Assembly: GCA_963932465.1 (NCBI GenBank)
Contig: OZ010791.1
Coordinates: 153,495,915 to 153,559,914 of the forward strand
Length of the DNA stretch: 64,000 bases
Direction of reading: 5' to 3'
From: Maratus speciosus
Lineage: Eukaryota > Arthropoda > Arachnida > Araneae > Salticidae
The notes below the pieces were generated by a model. The model did not search any database and was not told the origin of the DNA. It saw nothing but the letters and a program-made list of their open reading frames with translations. Below, one piece after another: positions 58,145 to 64,000 of this stretch. The first letter of the stretch is position 1. Every line of letters starts with the position of its first letter. Position numbers and translations under genes: made by a program.

Positions 58145-58278
58145 ATGGATTTAATACACAAGGAGCAACTAATTTTTGAAATACAAGAGCTTCCAATATT
58201 GTGGGACGCATCATGCCCACATTATATAAAGATAAAAATAAAAAAATAATAACTTGGTCAGAGGTATGTGGCATCCTT
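58145..58278 (+). pseudogene. MADF-domain fragment of the Harbinger-like element
   Basis: ATG at 58145 opens MDLIHKEQLIFEIQELPILW followed by DASCPHYIK, which matches the start of MADF domains (L-I-x-x-x-P-x-L-W-D at this spacing). One base is then missing or extra within an A-rich run (about 58230); in the next frame it continues KKIITWSEVCGILD, again MADF-like (W at the expected place). 'gaggtatgt' at 58260 could be a splice donor. Such DNA-binding proteins are known partners of PIF/Harbinger transposases. Confidence 0.7.
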
Positions 58279-58279
58279 G

Positions 58280-58313
<34 letters not shown>

Positions 58314-59070
58314 AGAAGAAAAATCTAAGGAAGATCAGGAAGTTATCGATAAATTATATGAATTAATTTTGTTTAATATAAACAAAAAAATCATTTAAAA
58401 TTATGCTAATATTACAAGTTGCATTTTATAAGAAAAGTATTAAAATAGTAAAATATTATTATAAGGAAAAACTGAATGTAATCTTTATTAAATACTAATA
58501 ATAATACAATTTTGTCCTAGTGTGTACTAAATTAAATTCAGGGGTAATTGCAGGGTTTTTTGTGTGTGTGTGGGGGGGGGGGGTGAAGGAGGCAATTTGA
58601 GAAAAGTAAACAGTATAATTGTGAAATTTATTTTATGTTTGTGAAAAGTAACATTTTGTAACAAAATATGAAATCCAGTTACTGAAATTGGAAACAAGCA
58701 TTTCTTAATAATAATTTCTTTAAGTCTTTCTGCTAAAGTTTTCCTTTCTGGGGGAAATTGTTTTCTTTGCAAATTACAGATTTTTAACCCTAACAATATT
58801 AAAATAATAAATAGTATTTTTTTATGGAATAAAATTTTGTGAAAGGGCATGTTTTATTATTACAATTTTTGAGAAGGGGCCTGTTTCATTAAATGGATTT
58901 TTGTGACAGGGCCCTAAATAGACTGCAAATGTTGCTTGGATTGACCTCTGAAATTAAAATCATTACAAGTTAGATCTGTTTTTGCAAATCCGGTATGGGA
59001 AAGCAGACAGCAAAACAGAGCCTCTGAGGTCATATCTGGTACCGGTTCTATTTACTGCGAGCATGTAGTT

Positions 59071-59182
59071 TGAAAAATACTCTAATTTATTTATTTATTT
59101 TTTGAAAAATACTGTAATTTATTTATTTATTTTTTAAAAAATACTGTAATTTATTTATTTTTTGAAAAATACTGTATGTTTT
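59071..59182. repeat. Short tandem repeat, about four units
   Basis: Units of about 28-37 bp, 'tttgaaaaatactgtaatttatttatttat', inside the Harbinger-like element. Confidence 0.85.
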
Positions 59183-59610
59183 TTTTGCATAAGTATGTAT
59201 ACCATACCTGCCAAGTTTTGCGCTTTTCCTCTCACCACTATTTTTTAACATATAAATTTGATTTATTTAATCATCGAAAACTTAAGATTAAATAAGTCAA
59301 ATTTTTCTAATAAAAAAAAAAAGCGGTACGAAAAAAGCCTAAAAATTGAAATCTATGGTATATAATATTCTTTTAAATGGTTTTAATTGTAGGAAAATGA
59401 TGGTTAAAAAAATTGACATTTCTGTAAAAATTGTGTCTTTCTATTTGCATAGGATTTTTGCTTGGGTCAGAATGAACTGCATCAAAATAAAGTATTTGGG
59501 TTAGACCTTGGACAAACTTTAAGCTTTTTTACACTTGAGCTGAAAATTGTGGTCCCTGTTAACCTCTAAGTGTACTATTTTATGCTAAATGTAGTAATTC
59601 AATTGTTGTG

Positions 59611-59641
<31 letters not shown>

Positions 59642-61142
59642 GGTACTGAAATCTCGTTAAAAGGAAAGCTAGCTTCTTTGCTATTTTTGAAGCAAATATA
59701 GTTAAATTTGGTAAAGTAGCCGTTTTCTTTTCTTTCTTTCTTTCTACAAATTTACTCAGTTACAGCGTAATGACATTTATAGCAAAGAAGCGTGAATTTT
59801 AGAAATGTTTCATTTCTCAATACTAGGGAGCTCTGCCCTTACGAGCTACGTTCGCCAACCACCTTTCAGACTCTAAAAATCCTTTAATTTGATCGGCTTC
59901 AAAAAAGATTACGGAAGTTTGAATTGTAATTAAAAAAGCAGTGGCGATCTCCCTGTAAATGGGTTTCCATTCATTTCTCTTTTACTGAGGGATTTTAAGA
60001 CCAAATCAGCTGTTGTGAATTGCTGTTTTCGTGTTTGATTAAGTAAGATTAGTTAAACATTTGAAAATTAGCTAATATAAAATCAACTAAGTCAGCAGAT
60101 TTGCTTCCAGGTATTTTTTAATAATGCTTTAAGAAAATCCTTTTAAATCTAACATTTTAAATCTAACGTTATTTTCACCAAATTTTTCTTTCTCTTTCTA
60201 ATATTCACCTGAAAATATTCTTATTGTTAGACAGGAAATATTATACTTGTGTTGTCTTAGAACTGGCAACAATAGTTTAAAAGATCATCTCGAAATATGA
60301 AATAAATATCTGGTGTACATTTAAATATATATTGGCAATGTTATTATCTGGCCATTTGAAATGGGACGAATTTCACCCGCATTTACTGCTTTTAACACAT
60401 ATTAAATAGTTCATTATTTTATAGTTTTCCTTCTTTTTAAATATTCACATGTAAAAACAATTTTTATGACATAATTTTCAATATTTTCCTGCTTTTAACA
60501 TGTAATTATTCAATTCTAATTGCACAGAGTTTTTTTCTATTTATAATAGTGACGTTTAAATAAATTTTTAATTTAACAAAAATATTATTCTCTGCAAAGT
60601 TTTTACAATTGGCAACAATTTAAAATAAGAACCTTTTCTAAAATATGTAAAAAATATCCCTGGAAATGCTGAAAATTTGAGTTTAAAATTAAAATAAACC
60701 CTCAAAAAATGAGTCAAATTAATTTCTTAGTGAATTTCTCTTCCATCTTCTATCTTTGTTTTGTCTAGAACACAGCATAGAAAAACATTTGTGTGACCAA
60801 TGGAGTATTGACCGAGGCAGGTGGCACGTTGTTATGATAAAACCATCAACGTGGAAATAGATGGTCGTCTGACATTAGCCTAAAGAGATTTTTAAGGCAG
60901 TCAGAATCTGCAGAATGATCAAGAAACAAAACAAAAAAAAAAAATCTGCAGGAGTGACTGAATGGGTTGACAGTGAATTTCTTTGGTGAGGGAATGCAAG
61001 CTGGTATCATGATATGACAAATACCTCAATAAAAATTATGACTATGTAGGGAAATAGTGTAATATGTATTAAAATTAGGCAATAAAGCCCTTCCTAAAAT
61101 TTTCTAGACCCAATTGGATTTTAGTTTGTGGACGCACCTTGT

Positions 61143-61558
61143 ATAAAAGATGAAAAAAAAATTCTCTTTTTCATACATCATTTTACAGGATATCGCAACA
61201 CAAAATAACAAAACAATTTAAACATCATCATAAAGATATATTGGATAAAAGTTTTTAGCACTCAGCTAATAATCATGCAATCATTGTCAAGAAAAACTTG
61301 TTTTTTCCTTTAAAAGCTTTTATACTCATTTCAAATGTTCTGTTCATCATCATCTTTATAATTTTAATAAATTGTACAAAATTAGTTCAAAGTTATTAAA
61401 TTTTCGAAATTTCTCCAGATTAAAAAATTAATAAAATAATGTTAGTTGCCAAAAATATTAAATTACAGATTCTTTAAAAACTTTCTACCCAAAATAAAAA
61501 TCATTACAAAATGCAAGCTGAGGCTTGTAAGAAATCATGAAAGAATTTTCATTTATAC
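61143..61558. other. Intron between mariner and the first exon seen
   Basis: AT-rich; nothing recognised. Confidence 0.5.
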
Positions 61559-61682
61559 CTTTTATACCACTACTGATACGAATACAAAGTGGTAAAATAA
61601 GATTCATCAAATAAGTCTCAATCTTTTCTGGACTGGAAAATGCTGAACTTCCTCCACACACACTTTCCAGGGATTGTGTGTC
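61559..61682 (-). CDS. unc80: UNC80 exon, most 5' in the window
   Basis: Exon of 124 nt starting in phase 0 after a polypyrimidine-AG (tgtttag) and ending in phase 1 before gtataaatg. It encodes DTQSLESVCGG, a short Ser-rich stretch, then PEKIETYLMNLILPLCIRIS, which is the start of the conserved C-terminal helical block of UNC80. The last codon is split (G plus AT) and becomes Asp with the next exon. No further UNC80 exon is visible in the 2.3 kb up to the right window edge, so the intron upstream is longer than that. The exon is too short to be seen as an ORF; an ORF of 63 residues in another frame overlaps it and is a shadow. Confidence 0.82.
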
Positions 61683-62473
61683 CTAAACAGTAATAAAGTA
61701 ATTAACAACAGTTGAAATCTAATAACTCTCCAAAATGTAATTTGAACATACACACACACAAAGATCTTACATAGCAGATGAATCCAAATCAAATACATTC
61801 TGCTTATATAGCATTTTAAGACGATAACAGAAATACATAAAAAAAAATTATTGAAATTGTAAATAGTTACTATATCCCATAAACGTGTTACAAATAATCT
61901 TTAGAAAATTCTGCTTCAGCAAAAGAAAACTTAAACACTTTTAAAATTAAAAAAAGGATAAAAAAATAAAAATAATAAACACAATCAAGAGTATACATGT
62001 CCAACTGTACTTCACCACCACAGTTTTTCATGAATTATTTTAATAGGTGAAGTATTTAAAAAAAAAAAAAAAACTTGTTATTGTGGCACAAGACGATTTC
62101 TTGCATACTGCACAAAAACGTCTAATGTACCCTTTTCCTCTTTTGAAGCAATGGAATTCCTACAAGTAGAACATGATTGCTTTTTATGGCACCTGTGTAA
62201 TATATCTGTTTTTCTAAGAGATATACCCCTTGAATGTTTAGTTATTTTCCTCCAAAACAGAATTGTTTACTCTCTCTTAAAATTGTTAACTTTATGAAAA
62301 ATGCTTATATTTCATGTTCTGAGGATAGACCTACAACCTGACCTAAAACAAGTGTTGCCAGATTCGATGTCACAAAGAGTGGGACAAGGTGACAAAGAAA
62401 GTAGAACTGTAGCTTCAAAATCAGGACATAAAAATACAACAAAAGGAAGGAGGACTATCGGAACATAAAAATA
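61683..62473. other. Upstream UNC80 intron, nothing recognised
   Basis: AT-rich; no exon-like open stretch with splice sites on the minus strand was found up to the window edge. Confidence 0.5.
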
Positions 62474-62629
62474 CAGTAAATTGCCATGAAAAAGGAATCT
62501 GCCTAAATTGCAAAACTTTTATGGTTCCTACCGAAGGTATACCTACAATTATATCTGTTCAGATGAAAGTCTGTCCAAAGCGAAATCTTCCGTCAATCAC
62601 TTGAGATTAGGTTTTAATAGGTTTTACTG
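62474..62629. mobile_element. Tigger-type MITE (weak ends)
   Basis: TA-flanked (62472-62473, 62630-62631). Only the outer part of the ends matches: CAGTAAATTGCC (left), CAGTAAAACCTATT (right, reverse complement). Confidence 0.5.
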
Positions 62630-62832
62630 TACTATAATAAACATAATAATCAGTAAAATTCGTGAAAGTGGAATCACTAGGGAATGAAACAAAATTCCAT
62701 TTTGTAAAGGTATCAGATTTAACACATACAATTGTACGGCATTTTTCTGTAGGAGGCTATAAAATTTTTACATTTAAAACAGGATTACATTGTAAGCAGG
62801 TTTCCTTTTCAAAGATTTTACTAAACTAAGTA

Positions 62833-62972
62833 CAGTAAAACCTATAAAAACAAAATCAGTAGAGATCGAAAAAATATTCAGTCTTAGCAGATAGATTTGC
62901 ACGATATTCCTTTTGGCAGAATCATGAAAAATTTTCTATTACAGACAAGTTCTGTATTCAAAGGTGTTATTG
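62833..62972. mobile_element. Tigger-type MITE
   Basis: 140 bp, TA-flanked (62831-62832, 62973-62974). Ends CAGTAAAACCTATA (left) and CAATAACACCTTTG (right, reverse complement). Its left end matches the right end of the neighbour at 62474-62629. Confidence 0.6.
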
Positions 62973-62974
62973 TA

Positions 62975-64000
62975 TTAAATTCCACTTGATACAGACAAAC
63001 AAATAGCATGGTGGTAAAAGAAAGTTAAAAAGTTTCTGCATATGAAAAAACGAGACTTTCAGCATCCTACATGTTTCGTGGGACGGTCTTTGATAGCCCT
63101 GAAAATCAGGACACCTGGTTTTTTATGCAAATTTGTTAGAGAGAGTGATGAAATTTTCTGTGTAATTATAGACATGAAAAAACAGATAGGAGGAAAAAAT
63201 AACATTTCGGCATTACTACTGGTTTGATTTACGTGCGGTTGGATTATACCGATAGACTTCAACCCAAACCCAAAATGGAAGAAAATTATTTCAATACAAT
63301 TATTGAAAAATACATCAATTTTAAGTTGAAAAATGAACTTTAATGTTCAAATATATAGTTTTTTCAGATAGAAAAAATTCTACAGATTTTTTGAAAAAAT
63401 GAGTTAATCTGAGCTCAAAACAAAGTGAATCCAGCACAACCCGATGTAGGAATCTACTTTTAGACCATAGACTAAAAAATTTCAAGGGAAAGGGAAAAAA
63501 GAAAAGTGAAACTTTTACACTAATTCAACATTGTTTCAGATCCTGTGGACTTGAGAAATAAAAAGTGAAAAATTTACAGTTTTGGCTTTATTTCACAATC
63601 CACAAACTCGAAAATTCGCAATCCACAAACTCAGAGCCCAAAATTTCATAATTTCTGCATTATTCCAGGTTTTCCAAGCCTGAAAAGTTTGAGGGAATGC
63701 TATAAAAGTAAAAATAAAACTTTTACTCTTCAGTATTAATTTGAATCTTATGGCTTCGAAAGAAAAAACAAAAAACAAAAATGTAAAATTACAATTTTAC
63801 ATTTTCTTCATTATTAAATTTAGAATTTCTGAAAAATCTAAATATTGAAATTGAAAGGAGAGAAAAAAAAACAGAAATGTTACTATTTTGCCATTATTTC
63901 AGGTCACATGGAATCAGGGGGGAAATTTACGATTTCACATTATTTTAGATTGTGCATACTAAAAAGAAAAAAAAAAAAAAAAAAAAAACAGAGGTATGAA
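62975..64000. other. Intron to the window edge, nothing recognised
   Basis: AT-rich, with an A-run at 63969-63988. Short shadow ORFs only. Confidence 0.5.

Larger units (their letters stand above)
57855..60880 (+). mobile_element. PIF/Harbinger-like element inside mariner
   Basis: 3,026 bp with terminal inverted repeats GGCTAATGTCAGACGA (left) and the same 16 bp, reverse-complemented, on the right, and a 3-bp target duplication TAA (57852-57854, 60881-60883). It encodes a MADF/Myb-like domain near its left end, which fits PIF/Harbinger, whose second protein has such a domain. No DDE transposase could be read, so it is probably non-autonomous or decayed. It contains A-run 58281-58311, G-run 58571-58582, T-run 59609-59641 and a short tandem repeat. 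Confidence 0.8.
56826..61141 (+). mobile_element. mariner element split by a later insertion
   Basis: TA-flanked (56824-56825, 61142-61143). Inverted ends: TGAGGCACGTCCACAAACTA (left) and CAAGGTGCGTCCACAAACTA (right, reverse complement). Subtracting the insert at 57855-60880 leaves about 1,290 bp, the usual full length of mariner. Its transposase gene is cut by the insert and also decayed. Confidence 0.88.
8553..61682 (-). other. unc80: UNC80 gene, 3' part (ten exons)
   Basis: Gene span on the minus strand. Coding exons in transcript order are 61682-61559, 53304-53128, 38234-38139, 35097-35009, 32671-32503, 29435-29229, 28510-28316, 23440-23246, 17421-17120 and 8825-8553. Every junction is AG/GT and every phase matches (0-1, 1-1, 1-1, 1-0, 0-1, 1-1, 1-1, 1-1, 1-0, 0-stop), giving 608 codons plus TAA. 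The first exons carry segments I recognise from UNC80, such as PKLRHSDITFAL, LKILIVCFEKLL and IVTHRTPLYVLL. UNC80 is known as a large scaffold of about 3,200 residues that joins UNC79 and the NALCN channel and is needed for the neuronal sodium-leak current. The window holds roughly its last fifth. Introns range from 0.7 to 15 kb and are packed with transposon remains. No 5' end, promoter or certain polyadenylation site is visible. Confidence 0.88.

Noticed and set aside
61607..61798. A 63-codon minus-strand ORF ending at the upstream exon
   Set aside because: It reads the exon in the wrong frame; the frame with UNC80 similarity is supported by phase with the next exon.

Overview
This is a eukaryotic nuclear window: very AT-rich, with long A/T homopolymer runs, GT-AG introns of 0.7 to 15 kb, and many fossil transposons. 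It carries one host gene. Reading the minus strand, ten exons between 61,682 and 8,553 join in perfect phase (1,827 nt, 608 codons plus stop). I recognise the result as the C-terminal part of UNC80, the large cytoplasmic subunit of the NALCN sodium-leak channel complex. The 5' two-thirds or more of the gene lies beyond the right edge. Intron size, base composition and transposon mix suggest an arthropod, probably a chelicerate such as a spider. The organism is an inference.

Layout, left to right on the plus strand. 1-8,552 is downstream of the UNC80 stop and holds a TTAA-bounded MITE, an hAT element with a perfect 8-bp target duplication, a diverged interspersed repeat and a 140-bp-arm inverted repeat. 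8,553-17,421 has the last two exons, separated by an 8.3-kb intron with a tRNA-derived SINE, a 2.8-kb dead Tigger/pogo transposon, degenerate tandem repeats and a palindromic TA-flanked MITE. 17,422-38,234 has six more exons; their introns hold a hammerhead-like motif, a Harbinger-like MITE, an hAT-like MITE pair, an 8-bp-TSD hairpin MITE, a Helitron remnant, and dead piggyBac and mariner copies. 38,235-53,127 is a 15-kb intron filled with MITEs, a Tigger relic, a 500-bp direct repeat pair and a possible promoter/LTR. 53,128-53,304 is an exon whose 3' splice site lies only 46 bp from an element carrying a 152-bp minisatellite. 53,305-61,558 is an intron with a mariner split by a 3.0-kb PIF/Harbinger-like element. 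61,559-61,682 is the most upstream exon seen.

The exons encode the conserved helical C-terminal block (first five exons), then a low-complexity, Ser-, Arg- and Glu-rich tail (last five exons) ending in Asn-Thr-Cys-Val, a possible class I PDZ ligand. No intact transposase, rRNA gene, functional tRNA gene or CRISPR array was seen. I found no previously undescribed multi-gene system. The points most worth checking are the duplicated 3' splice site before the 23.2-kb exon, the nested mariner/Harbinger pair, the TTAA MITE family and the hammerhead-like motif.
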